Of a DNA stretch of 64,000 nt, positions 17,044 to 27,800 are shown piece after piece. The position numbers and the translations under genes are program-made. Positions within the stretch are counted from its first letter, which is position 1. Every line of letters begins with the position of its first letter. Under the pieces are notes generated by a model. It ran no database searches. It was not told the origin of the DNA and worked only from the letters and a program-made list of their open reading frames with translations. The stretch is from contig NZ_JABSNK010000007.1 of the NCBI RefSeq assembly GCF_013294005.1, forward strand, positions 1 through 64,000. Direction: 5' to 3'. The stretch comes from Flavobacterium gelidicaeli (GTDB lineage Bacteria > Bacteroidota > Bacteroidia > Flavobacteriales > Flavobacteriaceae).

Positions 17044-19104
17044 TTATTTAAGTTTAAAGATTGGTTGACTTGTTAAATTCCATTTTATACGCAAGCCAAA
17101 TTCATTAAATGTAAATCCAGATGCTGTTGTAGAGGCAATGTTACTTCGGGTTACATACAAGTTGCTTAACAACCTATCTGAAAATTTATATCCTAGCTTT
17201 CCTTGAATGCGGTAGGTCCATTGTTTACTATCGTCTTCAATAAATTGGTATCCAGTGGCAAGACTCGCATTATAGAACCAAGATTTAGCTTCAACAATTT
17301 TTTCGTCTTTTAATACTTCTAAAAATAATTCTACAGCATTAAACTTCTTAGGACTAAAATAATCAGTAGGAACACGGTTTTTAAAAGCAATATATTGATA
17401 ATTTAAGCCTCCCTTGAGCACTGGGCTAGACATGAAGTTGTAATAGAAAGATGTAAATAATAAGTTTCTATTGTTATTATCTGTTTGTGAGGTAAAAAAG
17501 TATTGGGTAAACCATCCAAAATTAAAATTAGTACTCAAATTATAATTAAAGTAATAATTATTTGTAGCAATTTCTTTGTCAATCAAATCAGAGTTGAAAT
17601 TTTGCATCTCTCTTTTATAACCCACTTCTAAATCTTGTAATTTTAAAGGTTTAATTTTAAAATAAGTATGAATTAAAAGTTGATTGTAATCGGTTGTGCT
17701 AGAATTAGCTGAATTGACACCAACTTCAAAAGCATAACTAATTTTTGGGTGAAACTGATACGTTGCACCTAATAGAAAATCATTACTTTCTGCATTGGCC
17801 TTAGTTACTTTATTGTCTGTTTTTCTAAATTGGTAGGTGCTATTAATAGCCCATTTAGTAGATAGCGGTAAATTAATTTCGGTGTGAGATGCTATCGCAG
17901 TATTATCACCATTATCAAATGAGTAACTAAATTTTTGTTCTACATAAGGTGTGTAGTCTTCCTTTATTTTTTTTATAAAATTTAAAGCATCTCCTTGATT
18001 GTTAAAAATTTCAAGAGTAGTATTAGCTGCTTGATATGCCAGGCTTATTTCTCCAGAGGCTTTGTAAGCATTTGCTATTCCTAGATTTCCATCAAATGAT
18101 TTGCTGTCATTTTTTAAAATTTGTTCGTAATGAGTGATGCTTTCAGGAAAATTACTTTTATAAATTGCTAGCGTTGCTGCTAAGGAAAGCACCCAATTTT
18201 CATTAGGGTAAGTAACTTTTAACTCTTCGATTACTGATGCAGCTTCTTTGTATTTTTTATTCCAAATCAACGCTTGAACATAACGTTCTTGAGTTTGCTT
18301 CTTTAAACTCTCATCAGTAATGCTCTGTGATTTTTCTAAAGATGTTGTCGCAAGTTTCAAAGCATTTTTTTCTTTTTTGTCAATATGCTCTAATAAGGAA
18401 AGCCCGTTCAGTGCAATAACAGGATGTTCTGGTTGAAGTAAATTGTAAACGTCTTTTCCTTTTTTAATTTCTTTAGTGATAAGGTACATATTGGCTTTAT
18501 TCATCAATGTTTCTTTATCTAAAGGAAAATCAACTAGAATCTCATCATAATACGTTTCAGCTTCAATAAACTTTTTTTCGTTGACATTTTGATAAGCATA
18601 ACCTAATTTAATGTATTTCCTTGAAATCAAAGCGCCAGAATTACCAGGAGATAACATCAATGCTTTATTTACATTTAATAAAGCGTCAGGATATTCTTTT
18701 AAATTAGATAGTGTGTTTGCAAATCCTAAATGCGCGACAAAATTGGTTGGGTTCTTTTTAACGAGCTCGCTATAGAAAACTTTTGCTTCGTCAAATTTTT
18801 TGTTCCAAAGCAGCGCTTCGGCATAATTCAATTCAATTTCAAGATCGCCAGGATACTCTTTTTTCAATTGGATAAAATTGTCTAATGCTTCGTTAGCTTT
18901 ATTATTCAATCCAATGGCTCGTGCATAACACAAACGTGCTGTTTTATTTTCAGGATATTCTTTTAAGATGTCTTTAAAAAATACTTCGGCATTAGCAAAA
19001 TCTCCTTTTTCAAGCTGAGTAAATCCTTTCTTCATGTCTTGGGCATTCATCGAAAGACTAAAAATGAAGAAAATAGATAAAGTAATCTTGTATACAAATT
19101 TCAT
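17044..19104 (-). CDS. TPR protein with C-terminal outer-membrane beta-barrel (YaiO-like)
   Basis: This 686-residue protein has a cleavable signal peptide (cleavage after about residue 21, at NAQ). Tetratricopeptide repeats span about residues 25-390, with recurring PGNSGAL- and YPENKTA-type motifs. A C-terminal part of about 290 residues has alternating aromatic strands typical of a YaiO-type outer-membrane beta-barrel. This periplasmic TPR plus barrel layout is that of outer-membrane polysaccharide exporters such as PelB and BcsC. It is divergent from the STAS-flippase-glycosyltransferase genes. Inference: the export port for the polysaccharide made by this locus. Confidence 0.82.
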   Translation of the reverse strand: MKFVYKITLSIFFIFSLSMNAQDMKKGFTQLEKGDFANAEVFFKDILKEYPENKTARLCYARAIGLNNKANEALDNFIQLKKEYPGDLEIELNYAEALLWNKKFDEAKVFYSELVKKNPTNFVAHLGFANTLSNLKEYPDALLNVNKALMLSPGNSGALISRKYIKLGYAYQNVNEKKFIEAETYYDEILVDFPLDKETLMNKANMYLITKEIKKGKDVYNLLQPEHPVIALNGLSLLEHIDKKEKNALKLATTSLEKSQSITDESLKKQTQERYVQALIWNKKYKEAASVIEELKVTYPNENWVLSLAATLAIYKSNFPESITHYEQILKNDSKSFDGNLGIANAYKASGEISLAYQAANTTLEIFNNQGDALNFIKKIKEDYTPYVEQKFSYSFDNGDNTAIASHTEINLPLSTKWAINSTYQFRKTDNKVTKANAESNDFLLGATYQFHPKISYAFEVGVNSANSSTTDYNQLLIHTYFKIKPLKLQDLEVGYKREMQNFNSDLIDKEIATNNYYFNYNLSTNFNFGWFTQYFFTSQTDNNNRNLLFTSFYYNFMSSPVLKGGLNYQYIAFKNRVPTDYFSPKKFNAVELFLEVLKDEKIVEAKSWFYNASLATGYQFIEDDSKQWTYRIQGKLGYKFSDRLLSNLYVTRSNIASTTASGFTFNEFGLRIKWNLTSQPIFKLK

Positions 19105-19253
19105 AGAATAATGATCTTGGGTTCAATGATGCAAGTTAAGGATTAAATGGTAATATTTCATCTACACTTTCGGGTCATTCATCTAAGAATTATGTCCGTT
19201 GTTGTGATATAATTGATATTTGTCTTAATAAATGAATAACAAATTAAAAAATT

Positions 19254-19544
19254 ATGGCTTTACAAATAAATTATAATTCAGGAGTTTATGAGATTAAAGG
19301 TTTGTTAAATTCTCAAAACAGTGTATATTTAGAGAATCATTTAAATGCGCTTATTGCTGCTTCTACTGGAATCGTTCTTTCACTAGAAAAAGTCACTGCC
19401 ATTGATCAATATGCTATAAAAAGTGTTATTGCCCTTCAAGAGCAAACAATTTTAATGGATAAGTCATTTTATATTATTGGCAAAAAAAATAAATGCGTGA
19501 GTGAGCAATTTGATACATTGCATTATAACGACGTACTACTTTAA
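19254..19544 (+). CDS. STAS domain protein
   Basis: This 96-residue protein has the STAS/anti-sigma-antagonist fold pattern: strand YEIKGLL, helix, strand GIVLSLEKVTAID, then helix and strand FYIIG. The usual phosphorylatable serine after the ID motif is replaced by Q-Y-A, so classical SpoIIAA-type control is doubtful. It is 30 bases before the flippase gene and presumably regulates or scaffolds the polysaccharide machinery. Confidence 0.72.
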   Translation: MALQINYNSGVYEIKGLLNSQNSVYLENHLNALIAASTGIVLSLEKVTAIDQYAIKSVIALQEQTILMDKSFYIIGKKNKCVSEQFDTLHYNDVLL

Positions 19545-19574
19545 AGAATATTTTTAATAAATAAAATAGAATTA

Positions 19575-20825
19575 ATGAAAATAGTCTCAAGTCTGATTGC
19601 TAAAATACCCCGAAAATTAGGTCCAGAACAAGTTTTCATGGTAACCATATTATTAGTTAATGGAGGGAATTACCTGTATAATTTATTATTGGGGAGAATG
19701 CTGGGCCCAGAAGCATTTTCTGATGCAGCTATTTTAATTACACTTTTACTAATATTGTCTTTTGTGGGGATGACTTTTCAAATTGTAACGGCTAAGTATG
19801 CAGTATTGTTTGAAGAAAATAGTTTGCTTGCCTTTATTAAGTTAATTACAAAATATGCGACGGTTTTAGGGGTATTATTCGGAATCGCAATTATAATTTT
19901 TTACCAAGAATTACAAGCTGTTTTTCATACTAAAACGGCAGCAATGTTTTATATTTTTGGTATAGGGATACCACTATATTTTATGATGAGCGTCAATAGA
20001 GGCTTGTACCAAGGTCAAAATGTATTAAGTAAATTAGCGACAACATACCAAACCGAAATGGCTAGTAGGTTACTATTGACTATTGCTGGTTTATTGCTGC
20101 TGCCAAATGTGCCTAGTTCTATAATTGTAGCACTTGGAATTCTATTTTCATTTGTATTTGGTGTGCTTCCCTTTCAAAAAATAATTTTCAAAGGATTAAG
20201 AACTTCGGTTACCGCTGCAATTGATACCCGTTCAATAACAAGTTTCTTTGCGCTAACAGCATTTTATGAGCTCACACAAATCATAATAAACAATAGTGAT
20301 ATTATTTTAGTCAAACACTATTTTGACAGCAAAGAGGCGGGTTTATATGCTTCGTTGGCTTTAATTGGGCGCGTGGTGTATTTTGTAGCCTGGATGTTTG
20401 TAATGTTGTTGTTGCCTAAGGTTATCCAAATGAAAAAAGACAATCAAGATACACTGCCTATTTTATTAAAATACGTAGGTTGTATTGTTGTTTTGTCAAC
20501 TTTAATCGTTGGCTTTACTGCATTATTTCCTGAGTTTGTTGTGAGTGTAATGTTTGGAAAAGCCTATGTTTCTATTTCCTTTTTATTATGGAAATATGCT
20601 TTAGCAACATCACTTTTTGCAGTAGCAAATATTTTTGCTTATTACTATTTGTCATTAAATCAATATGTGCCTGTTGTAGTTTCGGCAGTATTGGGTTCAA
20701 CGCAAATAGGTTTAATTGTAGCCTTTCATAATTCATTAGAACAAGTGGTTCACATGCAAATTATTGCTATGGTTATTTTATTGTTTTTTCAATTGTGTTA
20801 TTTCTTTTATAAAAATAAAAAGTAA
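19575..20825 (+). CDS. Oligosaccharide flippase / polysaccharide transporter family protein
   Basis: This 416-residue integral membrane protein has about twelve to fourteen helices and resembles the MOP-superfamily polysaccharide transporters (Wzx/PelG type). The N-terminal loop GNYLYNLLLGRMLGPEAFSD is typical. It would move lipid-linked or growing polysaccharide across the inner membrane. It lies between the STAS gene and a GT4 gene on the plus strand. Confidence 0.85.
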   Translation: MKIVSSLIAKIPRKLGPEQVFMVTILLVNGGNYLYNLLLGRMLGPEAFSDAAILITLLLILSFVGMTFQIVTAKYAVLFEENSLLAFIKLITKYATVLGVLFGIAIIIFYQELQAVFHTKTAAMFYIFGIGIPLYFMMSVNRGLYQGQNVLSKLATTYQTEMASRLLLTIAGLLLLPNVPSSIIVALGILFSFVFGVLPFQKIIFKGLRTSVTAAIDTRSITSFFALTAFYELTQIIINNSDIILVKHYFDSKEAGLYASLALIGRVVYFVAWMFVMLLLPKVIQMKKDNQDTLPILLKYVGCIVVLSTLIVGFTALFPEFVVSVMFGKAYVSISFLLWKYALATSLFAVANIFAYYYLSLNQYVPVVVSAVLGSTQIGLIVAFHNSLEQVVHMQIIAMVILLFFQLCYFFYKNKK

Positions 20826-20879
20826 TTAGTAGTGTGAATTAATGTTGCTAATTAAGTTCCAAACCAAATCTATATTAAG

Positions 20880-22058
20880 ATGAAAATTGCTGTAATCACT
20901 GCCTTTCCGCCAAGTAAAGTTACTTTAAATGAGTATGGATACCATTTAGTAAAGAATTTTGCTCAAAAAAATGATGTTTCAGAAGTTGTCTTGCTGTGTG
21001 ACAAAACAGACGAGCCCAAACAACTTGATTTTGAAAATAGTAATAAAGTAAAAGTCAATGAATGTTGGTCCTTTAATAGTTACACTAATATTATGTCTAT
21101 TAGCGCGGCAATACGTCAGGAAAAACCAGATGCGGTTTTGATCAATCTTCAATTTATGAAATTTGGTGATAAGAAAGTTCCTGCGGCTTTAGGCTTGATG
21201 ATTCCAATGGTTTTACGCAATAATAATGTGCCCACAGTATCTTTATTACACAATATCTTAGAACAAGTAGATTTAGAAAGTGCCGGTTTTACAGATAATA
21301 AATTAGCTCAAAAATTCTATAATTTTGTTGGAACCACATTAACCCGTTTTATATTAAGGTCAGATGTTGTTGCGGTTACAATCAATAAATACGTAGAAGT
21401 ATTAGAGAAAAAATACAAGGTTAAAAATGTAAAAGTGATTCCGCATGGAACGTTTGATAGTATCGATGAACCTTCATTTGAGTTGGCTCCAGGGCCAAAA
21501 CAAATTATGGCTTTTGGTAAGTTTGGTACCTATAAAAAAGTAGAGATTCTCATTGAAGCTGCTATTTTAATAAGAAAACGAAGCACTGAGAAAATAGAAG
21601 TAGTTATTGCAGGAACAGATAGTCCTAATACACCTGGATATCTTGCGGGAGTAAAGGAGAAATATAAAGAGGTGGAAGGAATTAGATTTACAGGATATGT
21701 AGAGGAAAAAGATGTTCCCGTTATCTTTGGAGAAAGTACCGTAGTTGCCTTCCCATATACTTCAACCACAGGTAGTTCAGGAGTTTTACACCAAGCGGGT
21801 AGTTATGGTAAAGCGGTAGTGATGCCAGATTTAGGTGACTTGGCTTTATTAGTGGAGGAAGAGGGGTATAGAGGAGAATTCTTTGATCCTGAAAGCGCCG
21901 AATCTTTAGCGCAAGCACTCGAAAAAATTATCAATAACGATGTTAATCGCAAAGCAATTGCAATGCAAAACTATAAGGCTGCGAGTGCTTTGTCAATGGA
22001 CAAAATTACAGAAATGTATATGGACACTTTTAAGAAAATTATCCAATCAAAATCTTAA
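20880..22058 (+). CDS. GT4 family glycosyltransferase
   Basis: This 392-residue GT-B enzyme has a glycine/phenylalanine-rich donor-site segment (AFGKFGTYKK near residue 210) and the Glycos_transf_1 C-terminal motif with E-x7-E-like spacing (FPYTSTTGSSGVLHQAGSYG around 290). It is cytoplasmic. It should build a polysaccharide from nucleotide sugars, acting with the flippase 54 bases upstream. Its 3' end overlaps the convergent GH5-like gene by 4 bases. Confidence 0.88.
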   Translation: MKIAVITAFPPSKVTLNEYGYHLVKNFAQKNDVSEVVLLCDKTDEPKQLDFENSNKVKVNECWSFNSYTNIMSISAAIRQEKPDAVLINLQFMKFGDKKVPAALGLMIPMVLRNNNVPTVSLLHNILEQVDLESAGFTDNKLAQKFYNFVGTTLTRFILRSDVVAVTINKYVEVLEKKYKVKNVKVIPHGTFDSIDEPSFELAPGPKQIMAFGKFGTYKKVEILIEAAILIRKRSTEKIEVVIAGTDSPNTPGYLAGVKEKYKEVEGIRFTGYVEEKDVPVIFGESTVVAFPYTSTTGSSGVLHQAGSYGKAVVMPDLGDLALLVEEEGYRGEFFDPESAESLAQALEKIINNDVNRKAIAMQNYKAASALSMDKITEMYMDTFKKIIQSKS

Positions 22059-23608
22059 TTTGAGATGTATTTAAATGCGGGTTTGTTGTTGCCTTTGTCA
22101 TCAATAAACCCGAATTTTTTTTGTCGCATTTTCTGCCAAGGCCATCTTCCCGCTACTTGATCTGGCACATGAGGAAAATCATATAACGTCCAAGACATAA
22201 ATGAATAATTGTTTTTCTTAAAGTACGCTTGTATTTTTCGATGGTATTCGGCTTGTTTTTTATCACTTCCTTCCCAAAAATTCCACATTCCGCCGTAAGA
22301 GGGAACGCCAAACTCTTCGATCACTACTGGTTTTTTAGTAGTTCTTACTAATTTATCTGTCTCGTATTCTAAATGTACCATGTCATTATAAAAATGGTAG
22401 GATATAAAATCCATTTTGTCGGCAAGGTGTGTCGCTTCAACAGAGTTTGACCAACCAATAGTTATTAAATGATTGGGGTCATTTTCTTTTATAACTGTTA
22501 CCATGTGATCTAGCCAACTCAAAACATTGTCTTTTCCTCTGTTTTCAAAATCTAAATTCGGTTCGTTTTTTATATCCCATGCGAGTATTGCTTTATGGTC
22601 TTTAAAAGAAGTAACAATTTGTTCGGCATGACGGTGCGTCAAGGTCCAGCTGTTAATAGAATAATCACTGTAAAAATCAAATAATGTAACGATTACGGCT
22701 AATTTCTTGGCTTCAGCCAAATCTAAAAGTACTTTTAGCCTTTCCATTTTCTGCGGAATCAATTTTGCTTTTCCAAAATCACCATACTGGATAAAAACGC
22801 GAACCGTGTTTAGATTTGATTTTTTTATAATATCAAAATCTTGCGCAATTGTGTCTTTATTAAACAAATCACCAAAGGTATCCCAAGCAGAGTTTTTAGG
22901 GTAATAATTAATTCCTTTAATGGTATAAGGAATGTTATTTTGTAAGATTTGATTTTTTTTAACTGTATAAATGGGGTGTGGTTTTACCGTGTCTTTTGCA
23001 AATGCCTCGGATTTCATTTTCTCTAAATGACGCACACGCCAAAAACCATCTTCAAGCAACATCATCACCTTATAGGTCGCCGTATCTTGAATAGTGGTAA
23101 GTAACGTTTTGTTTTGATAGATTTTTTGATACTCAACTACATTTCTATCTTTAAATACAACTAACTGCCCATCTTCACTGTAAAATTCTAAATCAGGAAA
23201 ATGTTTGATAGTCGTGTTCTCAATAGATATTTCATGAGATTTATTGTATTTAATAGTGCGGTATAAGTTCTCACGCGTATTTTGAGTATAGTAATCATCA
23301 ATGCCTTTTGAAGTGTTATTCTCTAAGGCATTATTTTTTACATACCATGAAAACAAGTAATCGCGCTCTAGTTTTCCTAGCGTGTTTTTTTCCATTACCC
23401 GCGCCGGATTAACAAGATTGGTCCAGTTTATTTTAGGTAAATAAATATCTTCACTTTCGGTTTCTAGATGTAGCATACTGCTTCTATCTGCTCCAGTATT
23501 TAAATAATCTAAAATTCTGGCCAAACCCAATAGTGTGAAAATACAAATTAGAATAAAGGAAAAAATGAATGCTCCTTTATAAATATTTCGATTGTTAATT
23601 AGTCTCAT
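22055..23608 (-). CDS. Membrane-anchored GH5-like glycoside hydrolase
   Basis: This 517-residue protein has an N-terminal membrane anchor (about 12-32), a middle domain resembling an NTF2-like fold (about 75-200) and a TIM-barrel of the GH5/cellulase clan (about 215-515). The acid/base is E349 in NEP (348-350) and the nucleophile is probably E432 in IEEFG. It faces the periplasm by topology. Polysaccharide loci often contain such a hydrolase for chain trimming during export. It overlaps the upstream gene by 14 bases, forming a three-gene minus-strand operon. The exact linkage cut is unknown. Confidence 0.82.
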   Translation of the reverse strand: MRLINNRNIYKGAFIFSFILICIFTLLGLARILDYLNTGADRSSMLHLETESEDIYLPKINWTNLVNPARVMEKNTLGKLERDYLFSWYVKNNALENNTSKGIDDYYTQNTRENLYRTIKYNKSHEISIENTTIKHFPDLEFYSEDGQLVVFKDRNVVEYQKIYQNKTLLTTIQDTATYKVMMLLEDGFWRVRHLEKMKSEAFAKDTVKPHPIYTVKKNQILQNNIPYTIKGINYYPKNSAWDTFGDLFNKDTIAQDFDIIKKSNLNTVRVFIQYGDFGKAKLIPQKMERLKVLLDLAEAKKLAVIVTLFDFYSDYSINSWTLTHRHAEQIVTSFKDHKAILAWDIKNEPNLDFENRGKDNVLSWLDHMVTVIKENDPNHLITIGWSNSVEATHLADKMDFISYHFYNDMVHLEYETDKLVRTTKKPVVIEEFGVPSYGGMWNFWEGSDKKQAEYHRKIQAYFKKNNYSFMSWTLYDFPHVPDQVAGRWPWQKMRQKKFGFIDDKGNNKPAFKYISN

Positions 23609-24830
23609 ATTTTTTTATTTCGGTTTTTCGAGTTATTCCTAACGTTGTGATTTCAAAGCGGTATTCTTTTTCTTTGTAAAAAGGAGGGAATAAAATAAAA
23701 TTAGCATAACCTTTAGAACTTTCAGCAATTTTAGTCTCTATTAATTCCTTGTGATGAAATATTTTTAACTCTACTTTTATTCCGTCAGGAACAATTTGTT
23801 TCATGAAACTTTTAAGAGGACCCACGGTAATTTTTCTATTCTTTTCATAAAATTCATAAGGAAAAGTTCTAATCAATGGTTTGTAACTAATCTGGATGGG
23901 TTTGCTCTCAGCCATTCCAGTGATGTAAGCTTTTACGCGATAGATATCCTGATGATCGGGATGCAATAATTGTCCTATTGCAATTCCGTTTATTGTTGCA
24001 GCATAGGTTTTTAACAAGCTGTTATTGTTAGTAGTAACTTGAAAAGTAACTAAGGTTCCATCACCAATAAGGTTGCCAAACTGGTCTTTTATTACTGAGG
24101 TTTCTAATTTTGTGATCTGGTTGCCATCAGCAAATTCGTGGTTTCTTTTAAAATTAATAGTAAAGTTAGTCGCTGGTGATGGCGTTATTTCGGTTTCAAA
24201 TTCTTTAGATCCTGTAGTATTACATTCTGTAGAAACAAGCATTTTACCTGACTTGTTTCTGGAATAAATGTTTTTCCATGCAATAAACGAAGCTGTTTTT
24301 TTGGTAGTAACCGTTACATTTTCAAGAAATTGATCTTTTATAAAAACAGTTGTATTGTCTTCTTTTGGGTTGTCATAACTATCTGTAGGAATGGCAACCA
24401 TCATTGTAAAATGTTCTTGCCCTGTAAGGATAGTTGTTGGGCCTAAATAGTTTTCTAGAACCGTAGCTGTGTCATCATTTGGGCGAATGCTAAAATCACC
24501 TGTGATTATTTTTTCATTATTCTGCAACAAATACCAAGTTACGAATCCGGTTTTAAGACAGTAAAGGGGCGGAATATTAAATACAAGTTTTCCGTTATTG
24601 TTTTTGGCTTTCAAAATGGTTTTTCCGTAGGAATGAATAATAAATAAATCGGCTGTTGCGGTTTTAGAAGTAGTCGAAAAGTGTAATGAAATGGGGCTTC
24701 CTGCTACAAATGTTTTTTTGGATGTATCCAAAATAAATGCTGCTTCTGTATTATTTGTTTTTGAAATAGCAAAAACGAATAAAAAGAATAATACTAATGG
24801 AAGCAATACAGTTGTTAGTTTCTTTATCAT
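23595..24830 (-). CDS. Hypothetical exported protein with Ig-like repeats
   Basis: This 411-residue protein starts with a membrane anchor or signal sequence (residues 5-23) followed by beta-rich modules. A region around 215-300 (TKLETSVIKDQFGNLIGDGTLVTF) resembles bacterial Ig-like/invasin domains. It overlaps both neighbours (4 and 14 bases), so it is co-translated with the GH5-like and PTPS-related genes. It is probably a periplasmic structural subunit of the polysaccharide machinery. No enzymatic motif is seen. Confidence 0.68.
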   Translation of the reverse strand: MIKKLTTVLLPLVLFFLFVFAISKTNNTEAAFILDTSKKTFVAGSPISLHFSTTSKTATADLFIIHSYGKTILKAKNNNGKLVFNIPPLYCLKTGFVTWYLLQNNEKIITGDFSIRPNDDTATVLENYLGPTTILTGQEHFTMMVAIPTDSYDNPKEDNTTVFIKDQFLENVTVTTKKTASFIAWKNIYSRNKSGKMLVSTECNTTGSKEFETEITPSPATNFTINFKRNHEFADGNQITKLETSVIKDQFGNLIGDGTLVTFQVTTNNNSLLKTYAATINGIAIGQLLHPDHQDIYRVKAYITGMAESKPIQISYKPLIRTFPYEFYEKNRKITVGPLKSFMKQIVPDGIKVELKIFHHKELIETKIAESSKGYANFILFPPFYKEKEYRFEITTLGITRKTEIKKYETN

Positions 24831-27800
24831 TTTGGATTACCAATATAGTTATTCATTTCGATTTTAATGTAACTAAATCCTTTTCCGTCTACTTTTTGTA
24901 GCAGTTCTTTCTCTACCTCTTTATTTCGATTAGGAAGAATTGTTTTGGCCAGAGCCTCATTGGGTAAACCATTAACAAAACAATTTTTTAATGATGATAG
25001 TATGATTCGGCACTGAGATAAATCAAGCAATTTATAATCAAAATACTGTTTGCGCTGTACACGCACTCCTTCTCTTAAAAAATAATTATCAACATACAAT
25101 AGCTCTTTTTTATCAGTATAATACGAAATTATTATTTCAGGGACAGTGACTTCTTGAATACCATAATTGAACAATGTTCCCTTGACGTGGTTGTTTTCGA
25201 TAGTTAAATCAGATAAAGCTACCTGAATATAAAAATCAGTAATAGCAATATTACCCGCTGACTGGATGTCAAAATTTGCCGGAGTTTCGGTAATGTTTTT
25301 TGGCGTAAATTCATTAGGATTAAAGGTAGTAGGCTGTGTTACATCCTTATTTAACCAAGCGATTTCTTCAAAATTCACTCTAAAACTAGTTGTTTCTTTG
25401 GGTAATATTTTATGTTTAATAGCGTCTTTAGCATTAAAAGTAGCTAGTGATTTGTCATATTTATTGTAGAGGGTAGATTTTAAAACCACATCAGCGGGAC
25501 TGTTATCTAAGTTTTGCAATTCACCAATAATAATATATTCATTTTTATAATGAATCAATTTAGCCGATAAAATTTCCAATTCAGGTTGTTTTAAGACGTC
25601 TTCATGATAGGTTTGTTGCGTGGTTATTTTTCGCCTTCCTTGTTTGAAATATTCAGTAGTATTGTCTAGTAAAAACTGATCTGGCGGAATATCTAAAGGC
25701 AGTTTTTGAGGCAAGATATACCATTTTCCTTTTCGTTTAATTACCTCATGGTAAAAGTCTTTTTTAATTATTTCAAGTGGCGTAATCCATTTTGTTTTAG
25801 CAACAAGAGAGGCTCTGTTTTCGGAGATCTCAGCGATTTCTATGTCTATAGCATCAAGTTTTGCATAAGAATTTAAAATCCCATCAGCAACAGATGTTTC
25901 GAGCATAAATTGTGAAATAGAAAGTTTGCTTTCAGGATCAATAAAAGAATGTGCTTTTTCGTAAAATTTAAAATCTAGTGCATCATAGTATGCTTTGATC
26001 ACGTTCTTCGGACTTATTTGTGTCGCGTTGTACGTGTAAAAATCATAGGTGCTATACCCAATAATTCCTAATAAAAGTACAATCCAAAGGTGTAAAATAG
26101 TGATAATCTTAAACGGAAATTTTTTATAAGCCACAGCAAACTTGAAGAAATCAGGTTTTGGCTCATCTTTTAATTTTAATGCTTTATAAAAAATACTTTG
26201 TATATTAATTACAAAAGCAATTATCACAGTAAGGATTGGGATAATTCCCCACATTAATTTTAGATAGAGAGGAACTTCGTCTTTGGGGAGTACTTTTGGG
26301 AGTGGCGCAATATTTAGCTTTTCCCATACCATGATTCCGTTTTCTAGTAATGACAAGCGGTGCCAACCACAAAAATAGAGTATAGGGTCATAAAATTTAT
26401 CATTAGAAAAAACATATTTCAGGTTGTATTTTTCCGGTACAGTCAAGAATTGCTGTAATGAGCCAATTCCTTCCATTCCTCTAAATTTTGAATTTTCTAA
26501 ACGCTCCACAGCTCGGGTAGTTAACTCGGGTAGCCTTCGTGCTGAATGGTAATTACCATCTACTGTTTTGGCTTTTGTTTGCGAGGATAATGTAGCCATT
26601 TGATCTCCAAAACCTAGTGGTAAATAGCGCCACTGATCGTGCTGATCTTGATTTAAGAAATTAACAAGCGGTAAGGTGTTTATTTTTTGAGGTTGAAAAG
26701 GTCTAAAGTAACCCAGCGTAATTGTAAAACCTGCAAAAAACAAAAAAGAACCTGCAAACAAAGCCCCTAAAATACGGTGATACACATTCCCAAAACGGTT
26801 TTGAATAGCCGTTTTTAAATCACCTTCAATCAAGCGGTAGACAAATTCTCCTGACATGGGTAAACTCATGATGGATGCCCACAACGTAAAACGGTCAAGT
26901 GTTAAGATATTGAAAGCGGTTTCGCCTAAAACTTTTAAAGGGATAGGTGTTGTTCCTCCCGTTCCCAAAACGATTAATAAAGAGATGGATAGCCCAAAAC
27001 AAATGTATCTTTTACTGTAATAACGGTACAATATATACGGCAAAATAAAGAATAATATCCCCCACGGAATCACAAAAAACATAAGCCCTGATGAGGTAAC
27101 CTCAATAAAGTTATCCCTACTTCCATGCGGAATAGGGACTTGTGTGATGGGGTTTGCTTTTGAGTTTACCCAATATGGGAAAATACAAAATATAATTAGA
27201 AATAATGAGCCAGCCCCAAAGGTGACAATTCGTTTGAATAATTTAAAAAATGTTTGCAGAAATAATTTAAACTTTATCTCTTTATAGGAGTTCACTTGTT
27301 CTCGAGAAACATCCATAATTACAGTTCCAATCAAAGGAAAAATAAAAAAAATCATTCCAAAAATTGGTGTAACATGGTGTGAAGTTATTGTTACCGCTAA
27401 GAGTGAAAAGGACCTTAAAAGGTATTTAATTTTTCCGGTTTTTATCCAAAGATAGATCTCTGGCATGCAATGCATCAATACCGAAACACCAATTATGCTA
27501 GGTAATTGTCCAAAAATATGGAGTGTTTCAACAAATGATGAAGAAAAAACAGCTACAATTGATGCGTATCCAGCTACCGTACGATCCCCTGTAATCATTA
27601 AAGTGTAGCGATATACACCGGTTATAAATAAAACAATACCAATTATAGCCACGGTAAACATACCAAATTTTAGGCCCCCAATTAAAGATAAAAGTCCAAT
27701 TACTTGATGAACAAGCGGTGGGTATCCCATAACGGTAAATCCTGTGTACCAGCTATAATTCCAGGGTTCAAACCAACTTGTTGCATAATGATTGGCAAAA

